Assembly (NCBI RefSeq): GCF_003046315.1
Contig: NZ_PZZP01000001.1
Location: 2,046,001-2,110,000 of the forward strand
Source: Desmospora activa DSM 45169
GTDB lineage: Bacteria > Bacillota > Bacilli > Thermoactinomycetales > DSM-45169
Length of the DNA: 64,000 bases
Direction: 5' to 3'
The notes below the pieces were generated by a model, which made no database searches, was not told the DNA's origin, and saw only the letters and a program-made list of their open reading frames with translations. Positions 17,663-25,880 of this stretch are shown here, piece after piece (positions within the stretch are counted from its first letter, which is position 1; each line of letters opens with the position of its first letter). Made by a program: the position numbers and the translations under genes.

Positions 17663-17752
17663 TTAGGACGATAGGAAACTGAGAGTAAGACCACCGATTA
17701 CCACTACTGTCAGCAACAGCACGATCCATAGACCTACATTGGGTTTTCCCAT
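17663..17752 (-). CDS. 29-residue single-span membrane peptide (YjcZ-like)
   Basis: MGKPNVGLWIV followed by a hydrophobic helix and LSFLSS. The ATG is preceded by AAGGGGG with a 7-nt spacer, a strong Bacillales signal. Size and composition resemble the tiny sporulation-associated membrane peptides such as YjcZ/SscA, but there is no sequence signature to name it. Divergent from the antiporter gene. Confidence 0.6.
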   Translation of the reverse strand: MGKPNVGLWIVLLLTVVVIGGLTLSFLSS

Positions 17753-17902
17753 CGTACATCCCCCTTTTCAACGGATGTGTGACATCCGTTTTCTTGTTGA
17801 TTATACCAAGCTTACAGGGGACAAACCAGGCTCTCCGTATTCCAATGTTTCTGTTCTTTGATAAAATAGAACAAGATACCGATTTACAAAAGGAGGGTTG
17901 AG

Positions 17903-19120
17903 ATGAACTTCATCGACATCGAAAAGCTCATCGACTTAGAAAAGCTGCACGAATTTCATTTCCTGTGGGACCTGGTACTAATCTTGATCGCCGTCAAAGT
18001 GGCAGGTCACCTAAGTAAAAAAATGGGACAGCCCTCTGTTTTCGGGGAACTATTGGTCGGAATCATTCTGGGGCCTGCCTTGTTGGGCTGGATTGTAGTC
18101 GATCCGGAAAATCCAGGATTGATCAAAGAACTGGCCGAGGTAGGGGTTATCCTGCTCATGTTTTTGGCAGGCTTGGAAACCGATGTGGAAGAGTTTAAAA
18201 AGACCGCTTATGGCTCCTCTCTCGTCGCCATCGGCGGTGTAATATTTCCGCTGGTTACCGGTTTTGCGGTTGGTACACTTTTCGGTTATGAATTTTCCAC
18301 GGCGATTTTTATCGGTACATTATTAGTCGCTACTAGTGTCAGCATTTCCGTTCAAACCTTGCGTGAACTGGGGAAACTACAGACCAAAGAAGGCGTGACG
18401 ATTTTAGGGGCGGCTGTATTGGATGATGTACTGGGAATTATCATACTTTCTGTTGTCGTCGGCTTTACCGCCGGCAGCGGTGAAAGCAGTATGATGGATA
18501 TCTTCCTGTTGTTGGGTAAAATCCTGCTCTTTTTCGTCCTGATCTTCCTGATCGGTCGTAAGGTTTTACCACGGCTCTTTCAATGGGGTGCCAATCTGTT
18601 GACAACCGAAGTGTTGTTAACCTTTGGTATCATCACCGCCCTCTCTTTCGCTTATTTTGCGGAGATGTTCGGTTTGGCGGGGATTGTCGGCTCCTACTTC
18701 GCCGGATTGATGCTGAGCTTAACCAAATATCGCCATGAGTTATTTGAAAAAGTGGAGGTTATTTCCTTCTCCTTTTTTGTACCGATCTTCTTTGTCAGTA
18801 TCGGTGTGGCGGCCGATATCAGCGGATTGTCATCGGATATCTTGTGGTTGATTCTCACCCTCACAGTAGTGGCTATTTTAAGCAAACTGGTTGGTGGTGG
18901 GCTGGGAGCGAAATTGGCCGGCTTCGACTGGCGCAGTTCCTCCGGGATTGGAGCAGGAATGGTAGCCCGCGGTGAGGTGGGCCTCATTGTCGCTTCCATC
19001 GGTCTCAGTCGCGGATTGATTGATAATGAACTGTTTACAGTAACCGTTATCATCGTCTTAGCTACCACATTGGTCACTCCACCGCTGTTAAAAGGGATCT
19101 TTCACACCAAAAAATCGTAA
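17903..19120 (+). CDS. Cation:proton antiporter, CPA2/GerN-like
   Basis: 405 residues with about 12 membrane segments of the Na+/H+ exchanger fold. The ion-binding region is visible as AAVLDDVLGIIILSVV (two adjacent Asp, as in NapA/GerN). GQPSVFGELLVGIILGP and MVARGEVGLIVASIG are hallmark helices of the family. No TrkA-N/C regulatory domain is attached, so it is closer to GerN and NapA than to KefB/C. In spore formers GerN acts in inosine germination, but general sodium/pH homeostasis is equally possible. Start: AAAGGAGGG just upstream of ATG. Monocistronic. Confidence 0.88.
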   Translation: MNFIDIEKLIDLEKLHEFHFLWDLVLILIAVKVAGHLSKKMGQPSVFGELLVGIILGPALLGWIVVDPENPGLIKELAEVGVILLMFLAGLETDVEEFKKTAYGSSLVAIGGVIFPLVTGFAVGTLFGYEFSTAIFIGTLLVATSVSISVQTLRELGKLQTKEGVTILGAAVLDDVLGIIILSVVVGFTAGSGESSMMDIFLLLGKILLFFVLIFLIGRKVLPRLFQWGANLLTTEVLLTFGIITALSFAYFAEMFGLAGIVGSYFAGLMLSLTKYRHELFEKVEVISFSFFVPIFFVSIGVAADISGLSSDILWLILTLTVVAILSKLVGGGLGAKLAGFDWRSSSGIGAGMVARGEVGLIVASIGLSRGLIDNELFTVTVIIVLATTLVTPPLLKGIFHTKKS

Positions 19121-19130
19121 TCCCGCTGCT

Positions 19131-19176
19131 CCGCAACAAAAAAGCACACGCCGTTGGCGGTGCTTTTTTGTTGCGG
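19131..19176. terminator. Terminator of the antiporter gene
   Basis: Long stem CCGCAACAAAAAAGCAC/GTGCTTTTTTGTTGCGG with a small inner hairpin. The A and T tracts within it make it effective in both directions; it separates convergent genes. Confidence 0.85.
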
Positions 19177-19179
19177 AGG

Positions 19180-19392
19180 TTACTGATCTTTGGGGCGAAA
19201 CGTGTGACAACAGGTATGCGCTGAGTTGTGGGCGGAGTACTGATCGTGGCTATCGACAAATTCTCCACCGATCTCCTCGCGATAATTTTTATTCCAATTT
19301 TTATCCACATCCACCATGATTGCGTCGGCCGTACAATTATTGCCTTTTCCCCAAAAGAAACAGTTGGCTACACTACATTTTACTTCAGGCAT
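19180..19392 (-). CDS. DUF1540 cysteine-rich protein
   Basis: 70 residues. The DUF1540 motif reads VKCSVANCFFWGKGNNCTAD-IMVDVD, with a Cys pair and a further Cys in a CSVxNC...C pattern; a second cysteine pair (HTCCHTF) lies near the end. Such proteins occur in spore-forming Firmicutes and probably bind a metal through the cysteines; no function is established. ATG at 19390-19392 with AGGAGG 8 nt upstream. Confidence 0.85.
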   Translation of the reverse strand: MPEVKCSVANCFFWGKGNNCTADAIMVDVDKNWNKNYREEIGGEFVDSHDQYSAHNSAHTCCHTFRPKDQ

Positions 19393-19449
19393 TTCCTTCA
19401 CCTCCTGCCCCCTAGTATGGGCGGCAGGAGCTTCCTTTATCGCTGGTAA

Positions 19450-19725
19450 TCATTCATCCGAGGTTTTATCCGCCTGTCGCAATTCCTCCAGAATGGCATG
19501 AATCGTTTCAAAGGTGATCCCTTCGCTGTTGCGTGCCGAGACAGTCAAATAAACATCGGCGCTAAAGGTGGGAACATGCTCCTTTACTTCTACTTCCGTT
19601 CCAGCATAGATTTTGCGAAAGATGGGCTGACCTCCGATCTTATTCCACCCCATCTTGGTAAGCTGCTCTTCATACAGCTCAAAATCCTCTTCTTTGATAT
19701 TGAGAAACACACTGGTTACCTTCAC
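19450..19725 (-). CDS. Conserved hypothetical protein, 91 residues
   Basis: Small soluble alpha/beta protein starting at GTG (19723-19725) with GGAGGG 7 nt upstream; an earlier GTG overlaps the SD. Sequence features: VKVTSVFLNIKEEDFELYEEQL, a central QPIFRKIYAGTEVEV strand region and an acidic, helical C-terminus. I do not recognise the family. Lies between DUF1540 and rodA, all on the minus strand. Confidence 0.65.
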   Translation of the reverse strand: MKVTSVFLNIKEEDFELYEEQLTKMGWNKIGGQPIFRKIYAGTEVEVKEHVPTFSADVYLTVSARNSEGITFETIHAILEELRQADKTSDE

Positions 19726-19767
19726 GATACTTCCCTCCACTCCCAGTTTGCCAAATCAGGCCGATTT

Positions 19768-20916
19768 TCAGTCAGCAAACAGATTATCTTCTCCTTGGCG
19801 CATCCCTACATTGAGCACCAATCCAACTGCGATTAGATTAGAGATGAGAGCACTGCCGCCATAACTGATAAACGGCAAGGGCAGTCCGGTGACAGGCAAT
19901 AAACCGATCGTCATACCAATATTTTGAAACACCTGAAACACAATCATCCCCGTTACCCCAGCCACCAAACAGGCGCCAAAACGATCCTCGCACTGAATTC
20001 CCACTTGCACCATGCGATAAACCAAAAACAGGAAGGTACATAGGAGAACACTACCGCCTAGAAAACCAAACTCCTCTGCCAACACTGCAAAGATAAAATC
20101 GTTATGGGGTTCTGGCAACCACCGTCCCTGGGCCTGGGTTCCATTTTGAAATCCTTTTCCATATAGCTGGCCGGAACCGACCGCAATCATGGATTGAGTT
20201 AATTGATATCCGGAGCCAGTCGGATCAGAGGCGGGATTAATAAATGTCTCAATCCGTTGAATTTGGTGATCTTCCAACACATCGTACAAGAGTGGATGTT
20301 TGCTAAAATAAAGAGCAAATACTCCACCCACCAGGATGACGATCGCAAGCATTCCCACTGCAAAGATACGCCAATCTACACCGACAGCCAACATCACTGC
20401 AGCCAAGACACCTACCAGCACCAGTGATGTACCTAAATCCGGCTGCTTGAGGATAATGAAGAAGGGAACGGCAAACAAAACCATTAACTTCATGAACTCT
20501 CGCCAGGACCGAATCGATAATCGCTGGGATTCACTAGCTACTTTGGCAAGGGTAATGATTAAAAACAACTTTACAAATTCGGAAGGCAGAAACTGAAACC
20601 CAGCAATGTTGACCCAGCGTTGCGCCCCTTTGACGCTGACTCCAATTCCGGGGATCAACACTAGAAGTAGAAGCAAAATACCTAATCCATACAAAATATA
20701 GACCAAGGGGCCATTGATCAAAACCCTGTAGTCAAACAGGAGAGTGGCTCCAAGGAGTAGAATACCTAGAATATACCAATAAATCTGCTGTTGGACAAAA
20801 GTGGGATCATTGGAGTAGGTTGCTCCAGAGATGGCAACAATGCTGATAACCGCCAACAGGAAAATTAAAAACAACAGCGGATAATCAAAGCGACGAATCA
20901 TGCGGCCCATTTTCAT
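19768..20916 (-). CDS. rodA: Peptidoglycan glycosyltransferase RodA (SEDS family)
   Basis: 382 residues and ten membrane segments. SEDS signatures: GAQRWVNIAGFQFLPSEF, QPDLGTSLVLV, GSGYQLTQSMIAVGSG and the extracellular loop RWLPEPHNDFIFAVLAEEFG, whose Asp is the catalytic residue known from RodA/FtsW. The C-terminal LPLPFISYGGSALI is also standard. It polymerises lipid II for side-wall growth together with a class B PBP. The assignment to RodA rather than FtsW rests on the short tails and the PEPHNDFIFA form. Two ATGs (20916, 20911) are possible starts. Confidence 0.88.
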   Translation of the reverse strand: MKMGRMIRRFDYPLLFLIFLLAVISIVAISGATYSNDPTFVQQQIYWYILGILLLGATLLFDYRVLINGPLVYILYGLGILLLLLVLIPGIGVSVKGAQRWVNIAGFQFLPSEFVKLFLIITLAKVASESQRLSIRSWREFMKLMVLFAVPFFIILKQPDLGTSLVLVGVLAAVMLAVGVDWRIFAVGMLAIVILVGGVFALYFSKHPLLYDVLEDHQIQRIETFINPASDPTGSGYQLTQSMIAVGSGQLYGKGFQNGTQAQGRWLPEPHNDFIFAVLAEEFGFLGGSVLLCTFLFLVYRMVQVGIQCEDRFGACLVAGVTGMIVFQVFQNIGMTIGLLPVTGLPLPFISYGGSALISNLIAVGLVLNVGMRQGEDNLFAD

Positions 20917-21050
20917 TCCAACGTAACACCTGCTTTTATCGACATTGGACTACTTGTTAGTATAACGCATGAACACCTTGCTAAAAAGAGACGAACAGAT
21001 TCGTTTTTCATATGGGTAAACGTTACAACAAGGGTGGGGAGACGATTGTC

Positions 21051-22232
21051 ATGGTGAGAAGCAAACCCGATTTTTGGATGATGTTAATCGTGTTTGTTTT
21101 AATGGGATTTGGACTGGTGATGATCTTTAGTGCCAGTTATTATGATGGACTGACGAAATACGGTGACAGCTATTATTATTTTAAGCGGCAGCTGTTATGG
21201 GCGGGTGCTTCCCTTATCCTTTTCTTTGTTGTATCGAATATCCCGTACAGCCTGTATCGCCGCTATGTCGGATGGATTTTATTAGGAAGCTTAACGGTAC
21301 TGCTATTGGTCTTTATTCCTGGAGTGGGCAAAACCTTAAATGGAGCAACGCGCTGGATTCAATTGGGCCCTATCGGATTTCAGCCATCGGAGCTGGCTAA
21401 GGTGGGGGCGATCATCTACACTGCTTCGATTATGGTAAAAAAGCAGGAGGTGCTACACCGCTTTAAACGAGGGCTACTCCCTCCCCTATTGGTGATTGGA
21501 ATGCTTTGTTTTCTGATTGTAATTGAGCCTCATTTCTCCAGCATGGTAATCCTACTGGGTTCCTGTATGATCGTCATCTACTGTGCCGGTGCCCGTCTAA
21601 AGCATCTGTTGTTGTTGGCTTCCACAGGGATTCCATTTATCCTGTGGGTGATGGTGGTAGAGCCCTACCGCTTGCAGCGGTGGCATGTATTGTTTGATCC
21701 CTGGAAAGATCCCACCGGCGGCGGCTTTCAGACGATCCAGGCTTTATTTGCCATCGGACCGGGAGGGTTATCCGGTAAGGGATTGGGCAACAGCATTCAA
21801 AAACTGGCTTATCTGCCTATGTCCCAGACCGATTTTATCTTTGCCATTATCGCTGAAGAGCTCGGCTTTATCGGCGGCTCTTTTCTCATCCTTCTCTTTG
21901 TCGTCTTCGTGGTGCGGGGGATACGCATCGCGATCCGCTCCTCGGATCTATTTGGCACCTTATTGGGAATTGGGATCGTCAGCATGTTTGCGATTCAAGC
22001 ATTGTTCAATTTAGGCGTGGTAACCGCCGTTTTACCAGTAACCGGCGTTCCTTTGCCCTTTATTAGTTACGGTGGGTCGTCGTTGATGATCAGTATGCTA
22101 GCAGCAGGTATCCTTCTCAGCATCTCCCGTTTTCGCCCCATCGCAGCCGATACCCATACCAAGCAGAGGCCTCAGCATACCTCCTACACTCCCGGATCTC
22201 GCTATGCCCGTGTAAACAACCGCCAACTTTGA
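21051..22232 (+). CDS. FtsW/SpoVE family peptidoglycan glycosyltransferase
   Basis: 393 residues with ten membrane segments. The SEDS core is clear: NGATRWIQLGPIGFQPSELAK, DPTGGGFQTIQALFAIGPGG, LPMSQTDFIFAIIAEELG (catalytic Asp in TDF) and VPLPFISYGGSSLM. GLVMIFSASY in the first helix is typical of FtsW/SpoVE. IEPHFSS replaces the PDLGT motif seen in RodA, a form also met in Firmicute SpoVE-type proteins. Either division FtsW or the sporulation cortex enzyme SpoVE fits; sequence alone does not decide. ATG 21051 has GGGGAG at 9 nt. Divergent from rodA across 134 bp. Confidence 0.85.
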   Translation: MVRSKPDFWMMLIVFVLMGFGLVMIFSASYYDGLTKYGDSYYYFKRQLLWAGASLILFFVVSNIPYSLYRRYVGWILLGSLTVLLLVFIPGVGKTLNGATRWIQLGPIGFQPSELAKVGAIIYTASIMVKKQEVLHRFKRGLLPPLLVIGMLCFLIVIEPHFSSMVILLGSCMIVIYCAGARLKHLLLLASTGIPFILWVMVVEPYRLQRWHVLFDPWKDPTGGGFQTIQALFAIGPGGLSGKGLGNSIQKLAYLPMSQTDFIFAIIAEELGFIGGSFLILLFVVFVVRGIRIAIRSSDLFGTLLGIGIVSMFAIQALFNLGVVTAVLPVTGVPLPFISYGGSSLMISMLAAGILLSISRFRPIAADTHTKQRPQHTSYTPGSRYARVNNRQL

Positions 22233-22279
22233 TATACTCTGTGCGGATCTTTTCTAATCGATGTCATGGAGGAAATATT

Positions 22280-22855
22280 TTGCAACTAGAACAATTGTAC
22301 GAGCACTATCAGTCGCTCTTATTTGGTGTGGCTTATCGCATGCTGGGCTCCATCTCCGATGCGGAAGATATCGTCCAGGACGTTTTTCTTAGCTTGCAGC
22401 AACAGGAAATCGATAAAATCAGCCATGTAAAAGCATACCTGATTAAGATGACGACCAACCGTTGTTTAAACTTACTGGGGTCAGCGCGCCACAAGCGGGA
22501 GGAGTATGTAGGACCCTGGCTTCCTGAACCGCTACTGGATCAACAGCAACCTGCGGATATCATCGAGCGGAATGAGTCCATCTCATACGCCTTTCTTGTA
22601 CTGATGGAGCAGTTATCACCAATCGAACGGGCCGTGTTTATCTTGCGTGAAAGTTTGGGATTTGAGTATGAGGCGATTGCGGACATACTTGATAAAACGA
22701 CGTCCAACTGCCGCAAAATCATGAGTCGTGCCAAGCGCAAGCTTCCACATCCCCTTCCTACCGCCCCACTGCAACACGTGGTCCTAAATCCGGACAAACT
22801 AAAAAACTTGCAGGGAGTGTCACAAAACCCCCCGCCCGATTGTCTCCATATGTGA
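22280..22855 (+). CDS. ECF41-type sigma factor (SigJ-like) lacking its SnoaL domain
   Basis: 191 residues starting at TTG with GGAGG 7 nt upstream; the longer frame starting inside ftsW lacks an SD. Sigma region 2 is FGVAYRMLGSISDAEDIVQDVFL, the linker contains WLPEP (80-84), the ECF41 hallmark, and region 4 is LSPIERAVFILRESLGFEYEAIADIL. Intact ECF41 proteins carry about 100 further residues of SnoaL-like fold with a DGGGK motif and end in NPDKL. Here region 4 is followed within about 20 residues by VVLNPDKLKNL (170-174), so the domain appears deleted in frame while its last motif remains. The usual partner, a carboxymuconolactone decarboxylase, follows as a pseudogene. Confidence 0.85.
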   Translation: MQLEQLYEHYQSLLFGVAYRMLGSISDAEDIVQDVFLSLQQQEIDKISHVKAYLIKMTTNRCLNLLGSARHKREEYVGPWLPEPLLDQQQPADIIERNESISYAFLVLMEQLSPIERAVFILRESLGFEYEAIADILDKTTSNCRKIMSRAKRKLPHPLPTAPLQHVVLNPDKLKNLQGVSQNPPPDCLHM

Positions 22856-22887
22856 AAGCCATTTTTCACACAATGGAGGTTATATGG

Positions 22888-23336
22888 ATGAAGCTTCGTA
22901 TGAATTATCGCAAGGCCAATCCCAAAGCATATCAAACGATGTTACAGCTGGAGACCTTTATGAAAGAAAGCGGACTCGATCCTCGCTATACGAACTGATC
23001 AAAATCCGCGTCTCGCAAATCAACGGTTGTTCTTTCTGTCTCGATATGCATGTCAAGGATTTGCTGGAAATGGGATAATTGGAATAACGGGTATTTCTGC
23101 TGACCGCGTGGCGGGAATCTCCTTGCTATACCGACCAGGAGCGAGCAGTCCTTGAATTGACCGAAGCGGTAACACTTGTGTCCGAAGGTGGTGTACCCGA
23201 CCATGTGTATGATCATGTTCGTACCTACTTTGATGAGGAAGCGTTTGTGGCCCTCGTTATGGCTATTAACACAATCAATAACTGGAATCGACTCGCGATT
23301 ACGACAGGTATGTTTCCCGGCTGTTGGGATCAATAA
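22888..23336 (+). pseudogene. Decayed carboxymuconolactone decarboxylase/AhpD-like gene
   Basis: Starts with a good SD (GGAGG, 8 nt) and ATG: MKLRMNYRKANPKAYQTMLQ. A missing base near 22985 shifts the frame: the zero frame ends at GLDPRYTN-stop, while LYELIKIRVSQINGCSFCLDMHV continues in another frame with the CxxC peroxidatic motif. Two TAA codons then interrupt LLEMG-stop-LE-stop-RVFLLTAWRES, after which reading is open to FPGCWDQ. The whole protein would be about 148 residues, as usual for the family. One frameshift and two nonsense changes mean it cannot make the normal product. Directly behind the truncated ECF41 sigma gene, its expected regulator. Confidence 0.88.
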
Positions 23337-23343
23337 TAAAACT

Positions 23344-23371
23344 AGACGCCTCCTAATTAGAGGCGTCTTTT
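23344..23371 (+). terminator. Terminator after the CMD pseudogene
   Basis: AGACGCCTC/GAGGCGTCT stem with a 7-nt loop followed by TTTTCTG. The terminator has survived although the gene before it is broken. Confidence 0.8.
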
Positions 23372-23490
23372 CTGTATGAAATCAGGAAGTTATTGATCGC
23401 CGTCTCGATCAGACAACACTTTGACTTGATGGCCAAGATCAGCAGGCCGCTTCAAACGGCATATCTGATCTCATAGTTCATCTCATCCGT

Positions 23491-24546
23491 TTATTTCCCC
23501 TTCATTTTTGTGATAATCGCTTGCGTCAATTCCTGCGTCGTACACTTCCCGCCGATGTCAGGGGTTAAATATCCTTCCTGCAATACCTCTTCGATCACAT
23601 CCAACAACAATTGACCCATTTCTTCCTGACCAAAATGGTCCAACATCATTTTGGCCGTCCAAATTTGCCCGATTGGGTTGGCGATTCCTTTTCCAATAAT
23701 ATCTGGAGCCGATCCATGGACCGGTTCAAACATCGAGGGATACTTCCCATTCACATTGATGTTGGCAGCAGGCGCAATGCCCACACTTCCCATAATGGCG
23801 GCACCGATATCGGTCAAAATATCGCCGAATAAATTACTGGCTACAATCACATCAAATTTTTGTGGGTGGGTGACAAAAAAGGCCGCCAACGCGTCAATAT
23901 GTTGTGAATCGGTGCTAACGTCGGGGTAATCCTGTGAAACCGCCTCAAATACCTCATCCCAAAACGGCATCGAATAAACGATTCCATTGGACTTGGTTGC
24001 ACTGGTAACATGTTGTCTGCGCTTCTGCGCCAATTCAAACGCAAAACGGATGGCACGTTCCGTTCCTCGTCGGGAAAATACACCATTTTGGATGGCGATC
24101 TCCTCTACTCCTTTATAGATCCGTCCGCCAATGGAACTATATTCTCCCTCGCTGTTTTCCCGAACGACGATCAAATCGAAATCCTTTGGGTTCGCCAGAG
24201 GAGACTTGATGCCGTTGAACATTTTGGCAGGTCGGATATTGATCACTTGTTCAAACTCACGCCGAATTTTGATCAGCAATCCCCACAGGGAGATATGATC
24301 GGGAACAAGCTGTTTATTTCCTACGGCTCCAAGAAAAACAGCATCAAATTGCTCTAGCTTTTTAAGACCGTCTTCCGGCATCATCGTTCCGTGTTCCAAA
24401 TAATACTCGCAACTCCATGGAAAATCGGTAAACGTAAAACTTAAGCCGCCATGAATGTCTGCAATGGTTTCCAAAACCTCTTTTGCTGCGGGAACCACTT
24501 CTTTTCCAATGCCATCACCGGGGATTGAAGCAATCGTTAGTTTCAA
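23491..24546 (-). CDS. Tartrate/D-malate dehydrogenase (decarboxylating), isopropylmalate dehydrogenase family
   Basis: 351 residues. Beta-decarboxylating dehydrogenase with IPGDGIGKEV at the N-terminus, the NAD/metal region VIVASNLFGDILTDIGAAI and EPVHGSAPDI. The stretch LWGLLIKIRREFEQVINIRPAK is characteristic of the tartrate dehydrogenase/DmlA subgroup rather than LeuB, whose equivalent loop differs. Expected reaction: NAD-dependent oxidation and decarboxylation of D-malate (or tartrate) to pyruvate. Monocistronic; no LysR-type regulator is adjacent. The exact substrate among D-malate, tartrate and 3-isopropylmalate is uncertain. Confidence 0.87.
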   Translation of the reverse strand: MKLTIASIPGDGIGKEVVPAAKEVLETIADIHGGLSFTFTDFPWSCEYYLEHGTMMPEDGLKKLEQFDAVFLGAVGNKQLVPDHISLWGLLIKIRREFEQVINIRPAKMFNGIKSPLANPKDFDLIVVRENSEGEYSSIGGRIYKGVEEIAIQNGVFSRRGTERAIRFAFELAQKRRQHVTSATKSNGIVYSMPFWDEVFEAVSQDYPDVSTDSQHIDALAAFFVTHPQKFDVIVASNLFGDILTDIGAAIMGSVGIAPAANINVNGKYPSMFEPVHGSAPDIIGKGIANPIGQIWTAKMMLDHFGQEEMGQLLLDVIEEVLQEGYLTPDIGGKCTTQELTQAIITKMKGK

Positions 24547-24907
24547 AGCAAATCCCTCCTCACATCATTCTATACGCGGTATACGGTCGACTGTATCTCG
24601 TTTATAATACTATCAATAACCGAATGATTTTGGCAAGGGATATTTCTCCCCTCAATATTCATCATTTCCAAGCTTTTTTGTCGATGGATTTCCTCGGAAA
24701 ATTCTTTTTGACATAAAAAGACTGCCGACCTGAATTCCTTGTCAGCAGTCTTATGTCTTTTTATTTCGAGGTATCTTTTTTGAACCCCTGTGAAGTCACA
24801 ATCAAGGTTGGAAAGTTAAACATTGAACCTTTGGTGACTCTGCTCGGTAATTGATCAAAGGTACAACAGGGTTTGTTCCCCTTTTGCTTCAAAAATCGTT
24901 CGAATCG
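24547..24907. other. 361-bp intergenic region between thiG and the dehydrogenase gene
   Basis: It contains the thiG terminator (24718-24752) and AT-rich promoter-like DNA before the dehydrogenase gene. No further gene is supported. Confidence 0.5.
24718..24752 (-). terminator. Terminator of the thiamine operon
   Basis: On the minus strand AAGACTGC-T-GAC pairs with GTC-G-GCAGTCTT, followed by TTTAT. It lies about 155 bp after the thiG stop. Confidence 0.7.
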
Positions 24908-25672
24908 TTAAGATGGAATTCCTTCCATGGGACTGCTGGGAGAAGCCACTTCCTTCTTCGGAATACGGCCGGAGAGATAGGAGAGTCGTCCCGCTTCCAC
25001 TGCCAGTTTCATCGCCTGAGCCATTCGGACCGGGTCTGTTGCCTGGGAGACTGCAGTATTTAGGAGAACACCGTCCGCTCCCATCTCCATGGCCAGAGCA
25101 GCGTCGGAGGGTGAGCCGATGCCGGCGTCTACCAATATGGGCACATTTGCCTGTTCAATGATGAGCCGCATATTTAAGGGGTTGAGAATTCCTTGACCCG
25201 ATCCGATCGGAGAGGCACCGGGCATAATCGCATGGGCTCCCGCCTCCTCCAACTGCCGGGCCAAGATGGGATCGTCATTGGTATAGGGTAGAACAGTAAA
25301 TCCCTCTTCTACCAGCTGACGAGTCGCTTCCAGTGTAGCGATGGGGTCCGGGAGCAAAGTGCGATCATCTCCGATCACTTCCACCTTTACCATGTGGCAG
25401 AGTCCGGATGCCCGCGCCAAGCGAGCCAACCTGACCGCTTCCTCCACTGTTTTTGCCCCGGCGGTGTTTGGTAGTAAGGTAAAACGGGTTAGATCCAGTT
25501 GATCCAAAAAACCCGGTTGATCCGGTTGATCCAGATTGACGCGGCGTAAGGCAAAGGTGAGTACCTCTGTGCCGGAAGCTGCTACCGCTTTCGCCTGTAT
25601 ATCCAAAGATGAAAATTTGCCGGTACCCAAAAACAAGCGCGATGCAAACGTAAATTCCCCGATTTTCAACAT
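24908..25672 (-). CDS. thiG: Thiazole synthase ThiG
   Basis: 254 residues, TIM barrel. LGTGKFSS near the N-terminus, the Schiff-base lysine Lys96 in [10 protein letters not shown], and the phosphate-binding [13 protein letters not shown] and [13 protein letters not shown] loops are all present. It makes the thiazole phosphate from 1-deoxyxylulose 5-phosphate, dehydroglycine and ThiS thiocarboxylate. GGAGG lies 8 nt before the ATG, inside the last codons of thiS. The C-terminus carries about 15 extra residues ([16 protein letters not shown]) of no known role. Last gene of the operon; no thiF or thiD lies in the window. Confidence 0.96.
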   Translation of the reverse strand: MLKIGEFTFASRLFLGTGKFSSLDIQAKAVAASGTEVLTFALRRVNLDQPDQPGFLDQLDLTRFTLLPNTAGAKTVEEAVRLARLARASGLCHMVKVEVIGDDRTLLPDPIATLEATRQLVEEGFTVLPYTNDDPILARQLEEAGAHAIMPGASPIGSGQGILNPLNMRLIIEQANVPILVDAGIGSPSDAALAMEMGADGVLLNTAVSQATDPVRMAQAMKLAVEAGRLSYLSGRIPKKEVASPSSPMEGIPS

Positions 25673-25676
25673 TTTC

Positions 25677-25880
25677 TCATCCTCCTCCTACAAATTGCAC
25701 GATTTCCAACCGATCTCCATCCTGCAAGGGCGAATCGAGATGTTGATCCCGTTCCAACACGTTTCGATTTTGTTCCACTACTACAATGCGGGATTCCAAT
25801 TGTAGATGACGGAGAAGAGCGGCAATCGTGGTTACTTCCACCGGCAGCTCCATCTTTTTTCCATTTACTTCAATCGTCAC
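25677..25880 (-). CDS. thiS: Sulfur carrier protein ThiS
   Basis: 67 residues, ubiquitin-like fold. It ends FVGGG, giving the Gly-Gly tail that is adenylated and thiocarboxylated. The GTG start (25878-25880) overlaps the thiO stop by four bases (GTGA), indicating coupled translation, with GGGAGG upstream. It delivers sulfur to ThiG, encoded next. The tail has three glycines instead of two, which is tolerated only if the last Gly is usable or trimmed (inference). Confidence 0.93.
   Translation of the reverse strand: MTIEVNGKKMELPVEVTTIAALLRHLQLESRIVVVEQNRNVLERDQHLDSPLQDGDRLEIVQFVGGG

Noticed and set aside
21500-21545. Loss of the PDLGT motif in the FtsW/SpoVE protein as a sign of inactivity
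   Set aside because: The catalytic Asp lies in the TDFIFA loop, which is intact, and IEPHxS-type replacements are found in normal Firmicute SpoVE/FtsW proteins.
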